Assembly: GCA_938049225.1 (NCBI GenBank)
Contig: CALICM010000038.1
Coordinates: 41,262 to 105,261 of the forward strand
DNA length: 64,000 nucleotides
Direction: 5' to 3'
Origin: an uncultured Paracoccaceae bacterium
GTDB taxonomy: Bacteria > Pseudomonadota > Alphaproteobacteria > Rhodobacterales > Rhodobacteraceae
Part shown: positions 52,524 to 63,015 of the stretch, in pieces
Layout of the letters: each line of letters opens with the position of its first letter
How positions within the stretch are numbered: the first letter of the stretch is position 1
Made by a program: the position numbers and the translations under genes
Notes under the pieces: generated by a model
The model's database searches: none
What the model saw: only the letters and a program-made list of their open reading frames with translations
What the model was told of the DNA's origin: nothing

Positions 52524-54026
52524 ATGACCGATATCCGTGTCCCCACGCTGGGCGAAAGCGTGACCGAGGCGACCGTTGCCACTTGGTTCAAAAAGCCGGG
52601 CGACAGCGTGACGGTGGACGAAATGCTGTGCGAGTTGGAAACTGACAAAGTTACGGTCGAAGTGCCGTCGCCCGTGGCGGGCACTCTGTCTGAGATCGTT
52701 GCGGCCGAGGGCGACACGGTCGGCGTTGATGCGCTGTTGGCGACTGTTGGCGAGGGGGCCGCTGCTCCCGCCCCGGCAAATGCCGCGCCGGCTGCGGCCG
52801 ACCAAGGTCCCACCCCCGCAGCGGCCCCGGCAGGCGGCGGGGATAGTGTTGATGTGATGGTCCCGACGCTGGGCGAAAGCGTGACCGAAGCGACTGTGTC
52901 GACTTGGTTCAAAGCGGTTGGCGACAGCGTCACCGCTGACGAGATGCTGTGCGAGTTGGAAACCGACAAGGTCTCGGTCGAGGTACCCGCCCCTGCCGCC
53001 GGCGTGATTGCCGAGATCTTGGCCACCGATGGGACCACGGTCGAGGCTGGCGGAAAGCTGGCCGTTTTGTCGACCTCAGGCGTCGCGTCCGCAACGGCCC
53101 TCGCGCCTGTAGCGGCTTCGGCTCCCGTCGCTAAAACTGGCAAGGATATCGAAAACGCGCCCTCGGCCAACAAGCTGATGGCCGAAAAGGGCCTAAGCCC
53201 CGATCAGATTACCGGGACCGGCAAGGATGGCCGCATTATGAAAGAGGATGTGCTGCGCGGCCCGACCCCTTCACAAGCGCCGACGCCGACACAGCCCCCC
53301 CGCGGGCCGGTCCCCGCCGACGATGCGGCGCGCGAGGAACGGGTCAAGATGACCCGTCTGCGCCAAACCATCGCCCGGCGTCTGAAGGACGCGCAAAACA
53401 CCGCCGCGATGCTGGCCACCTATAACGAGGTCGACATGTCCGCCATCATGGCGCTGCGCAACGAATACAAGGACCTGTTCCTGAAGAAACACGGTGTGAA
53501 ACTGGGCTTCATGTCCTTTTTCACCAAGGCCTGCGTCCATGCGCTGTTCGAGGTTCCGGAAGTCAATGCCGAGATCGATGGCACCGATGTGGTCTATAAG
53601 AACTACGTCCATATGGGCGTGGCGGTCGGCACGCCCACCGGTCTGGTCGTTCCAGTGGTGCGCGACGCGGATGGCATGTCCTTTGCCGATATCGAGAAGA
53701 AAATCAACGAGTTGGGCGCCCGCGCCCGCGATGGCAAGCTAAGCATGGCCGAAATGCAGGGCGGAAGCTTCACGATCTCGAACGGCGGGGTCTATGGGTC
53801 GTTGATGTCCTCGCCCATCCTGAACCCGCCACAATCGGGCATTCTGGGGATGCACAAGATCCAAGACCGGCCGATGGTGATGAATGGCGAGATCGTGATC
53901 CGCCCAATGATGTATCTGGCCTTAAGTTACGACCACCGCGTCGTGGACGGCAAAGGGGCTGTGACTTTCCTTGTGAGAGTGAAGGAGGCTTTGGAGGATC
54001 CGCGCCGGCTGTTGATGGATCTTTAA
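52524..54026 (+). CDS. sucB: Dihydrolipoyllysine-residue succinyltransferase (E2), two lipoyl domains
   Basis: 500 residues. Two lipoyl domains are arranged in tandem, each carrying the lipoylated lysine in ETDKV (Lys42 and Lys149). A peripheral-subunit-binding domain follows ([33 protein letters not shown]). The catalytic acyltransferase domain ends with [16 protein letters not shown] (His/Asp active site). Most bacterial SucB proteins have one lipoyl domain; two is a common variant in this family. It starts six bases after sucA and transfers succinyl groups to CoA. Confidence 0.97.
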   Translation: MTDIRVPTLGESVTEATVATWFKKPGDSVTVDEMLCELETDKVTVEVPSPVAGTLSEIVAAEGDTVGVDALLATVGEGAAAPAPANAAPAAADQGPTPAAAPAGGGDSVDVMVPTLGESVTEATVSTWFKAVGDSVTADEMLCELETDKVSVEVPAPAAGVIAEILATDGTTVEAGGKLAVLSTSGVASATALAPVAASAPVAKTGKDIENAPSANKLMAEKGLSPDQITGTGKDGRIMKEDVLRGPTPSQAPTPTQPPRGPVPADDAAREERVKMTRLRQTIARRLKDAQNTAAMLATYNEVDMSAIMALRNEYKDLFLKKHGVKLGFMSFFTKACVHALFEVPEVNAEIDGTDVVYKNYVHMGVAVGTPTGLVVPVVRDADGMSFADIEKKINELGARARDGKLSMAEMQGGSFTISNGGVYGSLMSSPILNPPQSGILGMHKIQDRPMVMNGEIVIRPMMYLALSYDHRVVDGKGAVTFLVRVKEALEDPRRLLMDL

Positions 54027-54042
54027 TGAAGGAGTTCCCAAA

Positions 54043-54450
54043 ATGGGCACTGAGCTGAATATCTTGGCCCTATATGGGCTGCTGGTAGTCGTCATCGTCG
54101 TTCTGCAAGTGCTGGCCGCGATGGGCCAGGTCGGTCTGGGTGCGCTGCTGTCCCCGCGAGACGACGCCGCGCCACTGACCGGGGTCGCCGGACGGCTGGA
54201 GCGCGCGTTGCAAAACAGTGTCGTCGCGATGGCTTTGTTCGGCCCCGCTGTGCTGATTTTGGCCTTTAACGGGACAACCACGGGCGCGACCTTGCTGGCC
54301 GCACAGGCCTTCTTGATTGCGCGAGTGCTCTATGTCGCCGCCTATGCTGCGGGGATTCCCTTTGTACGCACGCTCATATGGGCGGTGGGCATCGGTGCCA
54401 CGGCGTTTCTATATTATGCATGCTTCGCGGCTGCGCCACCGGCCGCATGA
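54043..54450 (+). CDS. MAPEG family membrane protein (1)
   Basis: 135 residues with four membrane helices (about 6-30, 58-78, 80-103 and 108-130). The MAPEG-type segment GVAGRLERALQNSVVAMALFGPAVLI is followed by ARVLYVAAYAAGIPFVRTLIW. MAPEG proteins include glutathione-dependent and other small membrane enzymes; the substrate is unknown here. It starts 16 bases after sucB and overlaps the next MAPEG gene by four bases (ATGA). Confidence 0.8.
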   Translation: MGTELNILALYGLLVVVIVVLQVLAAMGQVGLGALLSPRDDAAPLTGVAGRLERALQNSVVAMALFGPAVLILAFNGTTTGATLLAAQAFLIARVLYVAAYAAGIPFVRTLIWAVGIGATAFLYYACFAAAPPAA

Positions 54451-54836
54451 CGACTGAGTTGACCGTTTTGACATTGGCGGCATTGCTGCAATGCTTGCAG
54501 TTTGCCGCCTATTCGATTGCGGGCAACCGTCAGGTTGGCTCAAAAGTGGCAATGGGTCCGCGCGACACGCCCGTGCATCTAACTGGGGCAGCGGGTCGGC
54601 TGCAACGCGCACTCAACAATCACTTCGAAGCACTGATACTCTTCACCATCGCCGTCGTTGTGGTAACCCTATCGGATCAATCCACCGCATTGACTCAAAC
54701 CTGCGCCTGGCTCTACCTGGCGGCGCGCATCGCCTATGTCCCAGCCTACGTCAGCGGGATCCCGGGCTTGCGATCAGCCATATGGCTCATTGGCTTCGGG
54801 GCGACATTTGTGATGTTCATCGGTGCCCTGGTATGA
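54447..54836 (+). CDS. MAPEG family membrane protein (2)
   Basis: 129 residues, paralogous to the gene before it. It has TGAAGRLQRALNNHFEALILFTIAVVVV and ARIAYVPAYVSGIPGLRSAIW at equivalent positions, with four predicted membrane helices. The ATG overlaps the upstream stop, so the two are likely translated together and may form a hetero-oligomer. The pair sits between sucB and lpd without an obvious metabolic link. Confidence 0.78.
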   Translation: MTTELTVLTLAALLQCLQFAAYSIAGNRQVGSKVAMGPRDTPVHLTGAAGRLQRALNNHFEALILFTIAVVVVTLSDQSTALTQTCAWLYLAARIAYVPAYVSGIPGLRSAIWLIGFGATFVMFIGALV

Positions 54837-54871
54837 GCGCCCCTGATTGGGTCACATCCGCACGTGGCGGA

Positions 54872-54961
54872 TCAAGCCGCCAGCGCTTGCACGAAGGGGG
54901 GGATGGTCAGCACCAGATAAGTTGCGACCGAGACGTTTACGGAAATCAAGAAGGTTTTCAT
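54872..54961 (-). CDS. Candidate 29-residue membrane miniprotein
   Basis: On the minus strand an ATG at 54961 opens a frame of 29 codons: MKTFLISVNVSVATYLVLTI then PPFVQALAA. It is a single hydrophobic helix with one Lys and no charge elsewhere. It occupies the middle of the 326-base gap between the second MAPEG gene and lpd, which otherwise shows no gene I can support. The ribosome site is weak. Call rests on the tidy membrane-helix composition. Confidence 0.35.
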   Translation of the reverse strand: MKTFLISVNVSVATYLVLTIPPFVQALAA

Positions 54962-55162
54962 GGCGTTCTACTCACTGTTTCGTTGTCTGAACACAAGATG
55001 CCCCTAGCGCTTGGCGATAGTTTGCGCGAGTTCGGACCGAAACACGACAACTCAAGGTTATTTCAAGGCAGGCTGCCTGGCGTTCTTTGGGCAAAACATC
55101 CCGGATCAAAGCCCGAGCTTTGCCATATCTCTGCCAGCCCCTAACACCAAAGGAACCACCCC

Positions 55163-56551
55163 ATGGCCACTTATGATGTCATCGTGATCGGCGCCGGCCC
55201 CGGCGGCTATGTATGCGCCATCCGCTGCGCCCAATTGGGCCTCAAGACGGCCTGCGTCGAGGGGCGCGAGACGCTAGGCGGCACCTGCCTCAATGTCGGC
55301 TGCATCCCCTCCAAAGCCATGCTGCATGCGTCAGAGATGTATCACGAAGCACACGCGCATTTCGACGAGATGGGTTTGGTTGGCGCCAAGCCCTCGGTCG
55401 ATTTGCCCAAGATGCTGACCTATAAGCAAAGCACTGTTGACACCAATACCAAGGGCATCGAGTTTCTGTTCAAAAAGAACAAGGTCGACTGGCTTAAGGG
55501 ATGGGGCACACTGGCAGGCAAAGGCCAGGTGAAGGTCGGCGGGGAAATCCATCAAGCCAAGCATATCGTCATCGCCACGGGCTCCGAGGCCGCCACGTTG
55601 CCAGGGATTGAGGTGGATGAAGAGCGTGTCGTCACCTCAACCGGTGCGCTGGAATTGTCCAAGGTTCCCAAAAGGATGACGGTGATCGGCGCGGGCGTGA
55701 TTGGGCTTGAGCTCGGCTCGGTCTATGCCCGGTTGGGGTCCGAGGTGACCGTGGTCGAGTTCCTGGATCACATCACCCCCGGTATGGATGGCGAGGTGCA
55801 AAAGACCGTCCAGCGCATGCTGAAAAAGCAAGGGCTAACCTTTGTGATGGGGGCCGCCGTTCAGTCGGTGGAGAAGCTGAAATCCAAGCTCAAAGTGACC
55901 TATAAAAGCCGCAAGGACAATGCGGAAACGACCTTGGACGCAGATGTCGTACTCGTCGCGACCGGCCGCCGCCCCTATACCGATGGTCTGGGCCTGGCCG
56001 AGGCGGGGGTCGAGATGACCGACCGCGGCATGATCAAAACCGACGCCCACCTGCGCACCAATATCGACAGCATTTGGGCGCTGGGCGATGTCGTCGCGGG
56101 TCCAATGCTCGCTCACAAGGCCGAGGACGAGGGGATGGCCGTCGCCGAAAGCATTGCCGGTCAAAAGGGCCATGTGAACTACAATGTGATCCCCGGCGTC
56201 ATCTATACGGCGCCCGAGGTCGCGACGGTGGGTCAAACCGAAGAGCAGCTCAAAGATGAGGGGCGCAAATACAAAACGGGCAAGTTCCCGTTCATGGGCA
56301 ATGCCCGCGCGAAGTCACATTTCGCGGGCGACGGTTTTGTCAAAATTCTGGCCGACGCCGAAACCGACCGAATCTTGGGCGCCCACATCATCGGCCCCAT
56401 GGCGGGCGATTTGATCCACGAGATCTGCGTTGCGATGGAATTCGGCGCCGCGGCCGAGGATCTGGCCCGCACCTGCCACGCGCATCCGACCTTCTCGGAA
56501 GCCGTGCGCGAGGCCGCTTTGGCGTGTGGTGACGGTGCCATCCACGCCTGA
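55163..56551 (+). CDS. lpd: Dihydrolipoyl dehydrogenase (E3)
   Basis: A 462-residue FAD disulphide oxidoreductase that reoxidises the lipoyl groups of 2-oxoacid dehydrogenases with NAD. FAD loop: [15 protein letters not shown]. Redox disulphide: [16 protein letters not shown] (Cys42, Cys47). NAD loop: [19 protein letters not shown]. Second FAD contact: [22 protein letters not shown]-terminal His-Glu dyad: [17 protein letters not shown] precedes the ATG. Placement after sucAB indicates the 2-oxoglutarate complex. Confidence 0.97.
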   Translation: MATYDVIVIGAGPGGYVCAIRCAQLGLKTACVEGRETLGGTCLNVGCIPSKAMLHASEMYHEAHAHFDEMGLVGAKPSVDLPKMLTYKQSTVDTNTKGIEFLFKKNKVDWLKGWGTLAGKGQVKVGGEIHQAKHIVIATGSEAATLPGIEVDEERVVTSTGALELSKVPKRMTVIGAGVIGLELGSVYARLGSEVTVVEFLDHITPGMDGEVQKTVQRMLKKQGLTFVMGAAVQSVEKLKSKLKVTYKSRKDNAETTLDADVVLVATGRRPYTDGLGLAEAGVEMTDRGMIKTDAHLRTNIDSIWALGDVVAGPMLAHKAEDEGMAVAESIAGQKGHVNYNVIPGVIYTAPEVATVGQTEEQLKDEGRKYKTGKFPFMGNARAKSHFAGDGFVKILADAETDRILGAHIIGPMAGDLIHEICVAMEFGAAAEDLARTCHAHPTFSEAVREAALACGDGAIHA

Positions 56552-56557
56552 CCCTCA

Positions 56558-56604
56558 CTTTGTCCCAAAAATATCCCGGGTAGCGCGAGGGGCTGGCCCC
56601 TCGC
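56558..56604. terminator. Intergenic repeat copy 2 and hairpin terminator after lpd
   Basis: 56558-56577 (CTTTGTCCCAAAAATATCCC) is the reverse complement, with one mismatch, of 21774-21793. It is followed by a GC-rich hairpin, GCGAGGGGC (56585-56593) / GCCCCTCGC (56596-56604). Lies between convergent lpd and gntR and may terminate both. Confidence 0.6.
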
Positions 56605-56663
56605 TTCCTATCTGTCTTCAATGCGCGATCCGAAATCCGGTCGGCCACTTTTCGAATCGCACC

Positions 56664-57320
56664 TCAGGTCAACAACATCCGCAGCCCCGACGTGACGTCG
56701 GACCGCACAGCCACGCGCAAGCCGGGCTCGTCACCAACACGTAACGCACTGAGGATTTTGGCATGGCTTTCGGTCACCACGCCTCTGCGCGCCCGATCAT
56801 AAAGCTGCCGCATCGACGGCCCCAGTTGCAGCCAGACCGTCTCGGCCAGGGCCAGCATCGCTGGGGCCTGCGCCCGCAGATAGAGGTTGCGGTGAAACTC
56901 AAGGTTTAACCGGACATAGCCCACCGCGTCGCCGTCGCTGAGAACCGCCCCGATCTGGCGGTTGATCTCGGCCATCCGGTCGATCAGCGCCCCATGTGCT
57001 CGTGGCAACGCCCGGGCCGCCAATTCCGGCTCAAGCATCGCGCGCAAGGCCGCCAGTTCCTCGATCCGATCATTGCTCAGCACCGGCGCGGTCACCCGGC
57101 CCGAGGGCGAGGGCGTCAAGGCCCCCTCCGCCACCAACCGCCGCACCGCCTCGCGCGCAGGCGTCATCGAGACGCCGAATTCCGCGGCCACACCGCGAAT
57201 CGTCATCGCCTCGCCGGGTGCGGCAACCCCATGCATCAGCCGTGCGCGCAGGCTGCGAAACACATATTCATGGCTGGGCGCACGATTTTCTGCGGGTTTT
57301 GTAAGATCTTCCATCGCCAT
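56664..57320 (-). CDS. GntR family transcriptional regulator (FadR/FCD subfamily)
   Basis: 218 residues. The N-terminal winged helix (about 14-80) is HEYVFRSLRARLMHGVAAPGEAMTIRGVAAEFGVSMTPAREAVRRLVAEGAL. The C-terminal all-helical FCD ligand-binding domain has ELAALRAMLEPELAARAL and LNLEFHRNLYLRAQAP, whose acidic and His residues bind metal and carboxylate ligands. Convergent with lpd. FadR-type regulators often respond to organic acids, so it is one candidate for the TGTGATCACA sites, by inference only. An ATG at 57314 is an alternative start. Confidence 0.88.
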   Translation of the reverse strand: MAMEDLTKPAENRAPSHEYVFRSLRARLMHGVAAPGEAMTIRGVAAEFGVSMTPAREAVRRLVAEGALTPSPSGRVTAPVLSNDRIEELAALRAMLEPELAARALPRAHGALIDRMAEINRQIGAVLSDGDAVGYVRLNLEFHRNLYLRAQAPAMLALAETVWLQLGPSMRQLYDRARRGVVTESHAKILSALRVGDEPGLRVAVRSDVTSGLRMLLT

Positions 57321-57421
57321 TCCACATTCATACCTTATTAAGCGTGTAAGAGGTGAGGGGAATCACTGCGAAACATGGTGTTTTGGATAAGTTTGTACAG
57401 AGTATCTGGTAGGAGCGTATG

Positions 57422-57919
57422 ATGGGGTATTTCTATTCCGATTTGATCTCGTGGAGCACGGCCGGGATGCTGGTCGGCGCTGTGGCGTTGGGCGCCGTCG
57501 ATCTGGAACCCGCGACGAGCGAAAATGCGGTCGCACGGGCCGATGGCGCCATTGTGCTGGCTGCGGCGACAATGAACACAGCACCGGCCGCGATCCAGCC
57601 CGCTGTCCTTCAAGCCATTGATATACCGCAGGCCCGCTTGGAGACCGTGACTTTCACAGCGACAGAGGATTTGACCACTTTCCCTAAAGTGTCCGCGGGC
57701 CCGAAAGGGCGTGTCACCGGCAATTCGGTCAACCTGCGCGAGGGGCCAGGCACGGGCTTTGCTGTTGTGAATCAAGCCAGCCGCGGTGAGGAGTTTGTCG
57801 TCACCGGTTCATCCGACGGCGCCTGGGTCGAGGTTGAACTCCCTCGCGATGGCGATCTGGCATGGATCCACGGCAAGTTCTTCAAAGGCCCGGAACAGTC
57901 GATTTTGGCACAAAACTGA
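57422..57919 (+). CDS. SH3-domain protein with N-terminal hydrophobic segment
   Basis: 165 residues. A hydrophobic stretch near residues 10-27 could be a signal or anchor. A low-complexity Ala-rich stretch follows, and a bacterial SH3 domain at about 97-155 (RVTGNSVNLREGPGTGFAVVNQASRGEEFVVTGS...GDLAWIHGKFFKGPE). Such domains usually bind the cell wall. I prefer the ATG at 57422 because AGGAG lies six bases upstream, over the ATG at 57419. It is alone between divergent gntR and convergent DUF45 genes. Confidence 0.75.
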   Translation: MGYFYSDLISWSTAGMLVGAVALGAVDLEPATSENAVARADGAIVLAAATMNTAPAAIQPAVLQAIDIPQARLETVTFTATEDLTTFPKVSAGPKGRVTGNSVNLREGPGTGFAVVNQASRGEEFVVTGSSDGAWVEVELPRDGDLAWIHGKFFKGPEQSILAQN

Positions 57920-57932
57920 GCAGATCATCCAC

Positions 57933-58637
57933 CTAAATCTGATAACGATGCAAGCCCGCGCCGTGAGCTTTGAGCCAATCACGGTGCGCTTGGTAATCCG
58001 GCATCAGACGGGCGACCACTGCCCAAAACCGTGGCGCATGGTTCATCTCGACCAAATGCGCGACCTCATGCGCCGCAACATAATCCAGAACTTCGGGTGG
58101 TGCCAAAACGAGCCGCCAAGATAGCATCAGGTTTCCTTGGGACGAACAGGACCCCCATCTGCTGCGTGGATCGCGCAGCGTGAGCTTGCCATAGGACCGA
58201 TCCAACTGGGTCGCATAGCGGTCGCAAGCAGCAAGGCCACGCTGCCGTGCCTGCTCTTTAAGCCAAACCCGAAAACGTGCGGCAAAGGTCTGTTCGCTGC
58301 CGGGCACCAACAGCTGGTCTCCTTGCAGCACAACCTTGCGCCCTTGCCCTTGGATAAGTCTAAGATCTTGCCCCCCCACCGTCATGACGGCCCCCGGCAC
58401 GGGCCGCAGCACAGGCGGCAAAGCTGACAGGCGGCTCTCAATCCAACCGCTGTGTGCCTCCAAAAAACGCCTAATCTGCTGATCATTGGCCTTGAGCGGC
58501 GCTGTCAGAGACATCGCACCGCTGCCCGCAGCCATCCGAAGCGTCAAGCGCCGCACACCCTTGCGACGCCGCACGGTAACCTCAACCTTATCCAGTTCGA
58601 TAACCTGCACCGCAGGTCGGGCATCCCGCAAGATCAC
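57933..58637 (-). CDS. YgjP/SprT-like zinc metallopeptidase (DUF45)
   Basis: 234 residues. The DUF45 core is at the C-terminal half: RDPRSRWGSCSSQGNLMLSWRLVLAPPEVLDYVAAHEVAHLVEMNH, with the HEVAH zinc motif and the third ligand in NHAPRFWAVVARLMPDY. An N-terminal domain with VRRRKGVRRLTLRM precedes it. Its substrate is unknown; relatives are cytoplasmic. The ATG at 58637 overlaps the stop of phaZ upstream by four bases, so the two are coupled. Confidence 0.85.
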   Translation of the reverse strand: MILRDARPAVQVIELDKVEVTVRRRKGVRRLTLRMAAGSGAMSLTAPLKANDQQIRRFLEAHSGWIESRLSALPPVLRPVPGAVMTVGGQDLRLIQGQGRKVVLQGDQLLVPGSEQTFAARFRVWLKEQARQRGLAACDRYATQLDRSYGKLTLRDPRSRWGSCSSQGNLMLSWRLVLAPPEVLDYVAAHEVAHLVEMNHAPRFWAVVARLMPDYQAHRDWLKAHGAGLHRYQI

Positions 58638-59914
58638 GCAGCGTCGATCCGCTTCAACCTTGGGCTTGTAACAGCCCCTTTATAGTGGTCGCGGATGAAA
58701 GCGCGGATCCTTGGCTGGATCTCGCCCCGCCAGCGCGAGCCGTTGAACACACCGTAATGGCCGACCTTGGCCTGGGTGTGATGCGCCCGCAACGCTTCGG
58801 GCAGATTGGGGACCAGACGATGTGCCGCCTCGGTTTGGCCCAGGCCGGTGATATCGTCCTTCTCGCCCTCAATCGTCAGCAAAGCGATGTCCTTAATCGC
58901 CGAGGGGTCAATCGCCTGGCCCCGATGCATGTATTGACCGGTCGCCAGCAGGCGCTTTTGAAACACCCGCTCAATCGTTTGCAGATAGAACTCCGCTGTC
59001 AGGTCCATCACCGCCATATATTCATCATAGAACCGGCGGTGTGCCGCAGCACTTTCGCCGTCACCTTTGATCAGATTGCGGAAATGCTGCAGATGCGCAT
59101 CCCGATGCCGGTCCAGGTTCATCGCCATAAATCCCGACAACTGCAGAAAACCCGGATAAACCCGTCGTAAAAACCCTTTGTTCGGGAAGGGCACGGTTAC
59201 AATCACGTTCTTCTTGAACCAACTCAGCGGCCGTTCCGTCGCAAGTTCGTTCGGCTTCTTTGGATTGCAGGCTGTATCGATGGGGGAGCCCATAAGCGTC
59301 AAAGATGAGGGTCGCGCAGGGTCCTCGTCCATGGCCATCAAAGTGGCCGCGACCATCATCGGCACTCCGGGCTGGCAGACCGCCATTACGGCGGGCCGCG
59401 TTCCATCCTCGGCCAGGAACTGGCAGAACTCGATCAAATATTCGGTATAATCCTCAAGGTCGAAGCCGCCGTCAGACAAAGGCACCTCGCGCGCGTCGAT
59501 CCAATCGGTGACATAGACGTCATGTTCGGCGATCATGGTCTGCACTGTACCGCGCAGCAGCGTGGCATAGTGGCCAGACATCGGCGCGATGATCAGCACT
59601 TTGGGATCATTCCGTTTGCCAGCTTTATCGGATCGGGTGAAGCGCAGCAGCCGACAGAAGGGGAGCTCATAGACCACCTCGGGCGTTGCCTCGACCTCCT
59701 CACCCTCAATCGTGACGGGCTTCAGCATCCAGTCGGGTTTGCCATAGCGCCGTGTGGCCGAGATAAACATGTCAATCATCGCCGCCGAGGTTCGGGCAGG
59801 GTAGAGTTGCGCATAGGGGTTCAAAGGACTGGTCAGGATCTCGTGCGAAAACCGTGCCATGCTGCGCATAGGCGAAATTGCCGCATGGGTCATCTCGTAA
59901 GCAGTGTACAGCAT
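58634..59914 (-). CDS. phaZ: Intracellular poly(3-hydroxybutyrate) depolymerase
   Basis: A 426-residue intracellular depolymerase that mobilises PHB storage granules. It opens MLYTAYEMTHAAISPMRSMARF, the family N-terminus, then KVLIIAPMSGHYATLLRGTV and DVYVTDWIDAREVPLSDGGFDLEDYTEYL. The nucleophile is Cys180 in AVCQPGVPMM, a cysteine version of the lipase box used by this class, with the C-terminal VGHYGVFNGSRW His region. PHB turnover feeds acetoacetyl-CoA and crotonyl-CoA routes shared with ccr. Confidence 0.93.
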   Translation of the reverse strand: MLYTAYEMTHAAISPMRSMARFSHEILTSPLNPYAQLYPARTSAAMIDMFISATRRYGKPDWMLKPVTIEGEEVEATPEVVYELPFCRLLRFTRSDKAGKRNDPKVLIIAPMSGHYATLLRGTVQTMIAEHDVYVTDWIDAREVPLSDGGFDLEDYTEYLIEFCQFLAEDGTRPAVMAVCQPGVPMMVAATLMAMDEDPARPSSLTLMGSPIDTACNPKKPNELATERPLSWFKKNVIVTVPFPNKGFLRRVYPGFLQLSGFMAMNLDRHRDAHLQHFRNLIKGDGESAAAHRRFYDEYMAVMDLTAEFYLQTIERVFQKRLLATGQYMHRGQAIDPSAIKDIALLTIEGEKDDITGLGQTEAAHRLVPNLPEALRAHHTQAKVGHYGVFNGSRWRGEIQPRIRAFIRDHYKGAVTSPRLKRIDAA

Positions 59915-60082
59915 TCTAACCCCTTCATGCGTTTCATATTCGTGGCCAGACCCTATGCACCCTTGTGCGGTGCATCAAGACCTGCTGACGTCACAAAACC
60001 CAAGCGTTGCGCAAAGGCTTTGACAAGCCCGCGCCACTGTGGCATGGCGCGGTGTTTCAAGAATGACAGGCAGGAGAGCCCA

Positions 60083-60424
60083 ATGCCCAAAGACGAATGG
60101 GGCGTAAAACGACTGTGCCCAAGCTGCTCGACACGCTTTTATGACCTGCAGAATGACCCAATGACCTGTCCAAATTGTGGCAACACATTCGATTTGGAGA
60201 GTTTGACGGCCAAAAAATCACCCGTCCGCGCCGAAAAGAAAGAGGCAGCCGCACCGGTGGCGACCGAGGATGATACGGAAGATGCCATCGTGTTGGACGA
60301 CGAGGCCGAGGACGCGGATACCGCGGATGTGGATATCGACGATGATCTGCTTGAGGATGACGATGACGATACGGTGAACCTCGAGGAAATCGCCGACGTA
60401 CCAGCCGAGGACGACGACACCTGA
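60083..60424 (+). CDS. TIGR02300 family protein (zinc-ribbon-like, acidic tail)
   Basis: 113 residues. The conserved N-terminus KRLCPSCSTRFYDLQNDPMTCPNCGNTFDLE carries two CxxC pairs forming a probable zinc ribbon. The rest is a long Asp/Glu tail. I recognise it as the TIGR02300 alphaproteobacterial family, whose function is unknown to me. The ATG at 60083 follows CAGGAGAG; the long frame from 59522 is antisense to phaZ. Divergent from phaZ, and 82 bases before tRNA-Ala. Confidence 0.9.
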   Translation: MPKDEWGVKRLCPSCSTRFYDLQNDPMTCPNCGNTFDLESLTAKKSPVRAEKKEAAAPVATEDDTEDAIVLDDEAEDADTADVDIDDDLLEDDDDDTVNLEEIADVPAEDDDT

Positions 60425-60506
60425 TGCCAGTGGGGCGGGAGGTTTTGACTTGATCTACCTCCACCCGCCTCCTAAGAACAGCTGTCCGCGCAGAAGACGC
60501 GACTCA

Positions 60507-62122
<1,616 letters not shown>

Positions 62123-62153
62123 GTGACCTGCCTTTCATTTGAGCCCCTGGTCG

Positions 62154-62495
62154 TTATTCCCGCTTCGGGCCTTCGTCCAATTCTTCTTTCAATCCAATAT
62201 CTTCCGAGTTTATCATATCGGACTCCACTTGGTCCGCTGGATCAAGCTCTTTTGCGCGTTTTCCACAGGCTTGCTGCGTGGGGTGCACGTCAAAGCCCAA
62301 CTCCACGAAGGCCGATATGATGGTCCATATCGCTTCTATGGTAATTTCTTTCCGATCATCACTTAAAGACGGATCATCCAAATACGCCTGATACCTCTCC
62401 ACGTCGATTTCGATACTACGGCTTGCGGTCTTGCATGAAGCTCGATCCAGGGCCTTACCGAGATCGGGCGCGTTTTCGAACCCGTGATCCTTCAT
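62154..62495 (-). CDS. Small element-associated protein
   Basis: 113 residues, acidic and helical, of a kind I recall beside recombinases of this type. The central part VERYQAYLDDPSLSDDRKEITIEAIWTIISAFVELGFDVHPTQQACGK is the recognisable segment. It starts within the stop of the upstream gene (ATGA at 62492-62495) and ends 31 bases before the recombinase start. It might modulate recombination, but no motif shows how. Confidence 0.65.
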   Translation of the reverse strand: MKDHGFENAPDLGKALDRASCKTASRSIEIDVERYQAYLDDPSLSDDRKEITIEAIWTIISAFVELGFDVHPTQQACGKRAKELDPADQVESDMINSEDIGLKEELDEGPKRE

Positions 62496-62770
62496 GACAT
62501 CACCGCCTTTCTTACATTAACAAGCATATGAGCTTGGTGCGCCGCATTTTTGAGCGGAGCAGTTTTTCCATCCATCGCCATTGAAAATGCCGGGGTTGAG
62601 TAACCACGCGGCGTAAAATGATAATCGGTTATGCTGCAATTGCACTCTGAGAGCGGAGCGCAGAACCTCATCACTTCTTCCATAATACCACTGCAAGTTG
62701 CATTGGTGCAAAAAGACATGATATTTGAGTTTGTTTTCAGATCACTAGGCACGGTCATAAGCTCCTTCAA
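62492..62770 (-). CDS. Small Cys-containing hypothetical protein of the element
   Basis: 92 residues with clustered cysteines (SFCTNATCSGIMEEVMRFC and SECNCSITDYHF) that could bind a metal or form disulphides. No signal peptide and no family recognised. It overlaps the preceding gene's stop (ATGA at 62767-62770) and its own stop overlaps the next start, so the three small genes form a translationally coupled chain. An ATG at 62758 is an alternative start. Confidence 0.55.
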   Translation of the reverse strand: MKELMTVPSDLKTNSNIMSFCTNATCSGIMEEVMRFCAPLSECNCSITDYHFTPRGYSTPAFSMAMDGKTAPLKNAAHQAHMLVNVRKAVMS

Positions 62771-63000
62771 AACGGGATTTCATCGTCTGGGGTGGGGGCT
62801 CCAAGGGCCAGGTCGAGCGCTTTCTTTGCGGACAGGCGCTTCTCATCGAGATGGCTCAGATAAGCGATATGGATGGCAATCATCGCCGCCTCATCCATCG
62901 TGCGGTCATGGTGCATCGCCAGCTCCGAAAGCTGGCTTGCGCTCGTGCTATTCAAGCACATTGATGCGCGTCCCTGTGGGCATTTGCCGTGATTACGCAT
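62767..63000 (-). CDS. Small hypothetical protein downstream of coupling-protein gene
   Basis: 77 residues. The helical middle (STSASQLSELAMHHDRTMDEAAMIAIHIAYLSHLDEKRLSAKKALDLALG) resembles a short cytoplasmic regulator or toxin/antitoxin-like protein but I cannot assign it. It begins 15 bases after the TraG-like stop and is the first of the three small coupled genes. Confidence 0.55.
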   Translation of the reverse strand: MRNHGKCPQGRASMCLNSTSASQLSELAMHHDRTMDEAAMIAIHIAYLSHLDEKRLSAKKALDLALGAPTPDDEIPF

Positions 63001-63015
63001 TGAGGGCCTCTCCTT

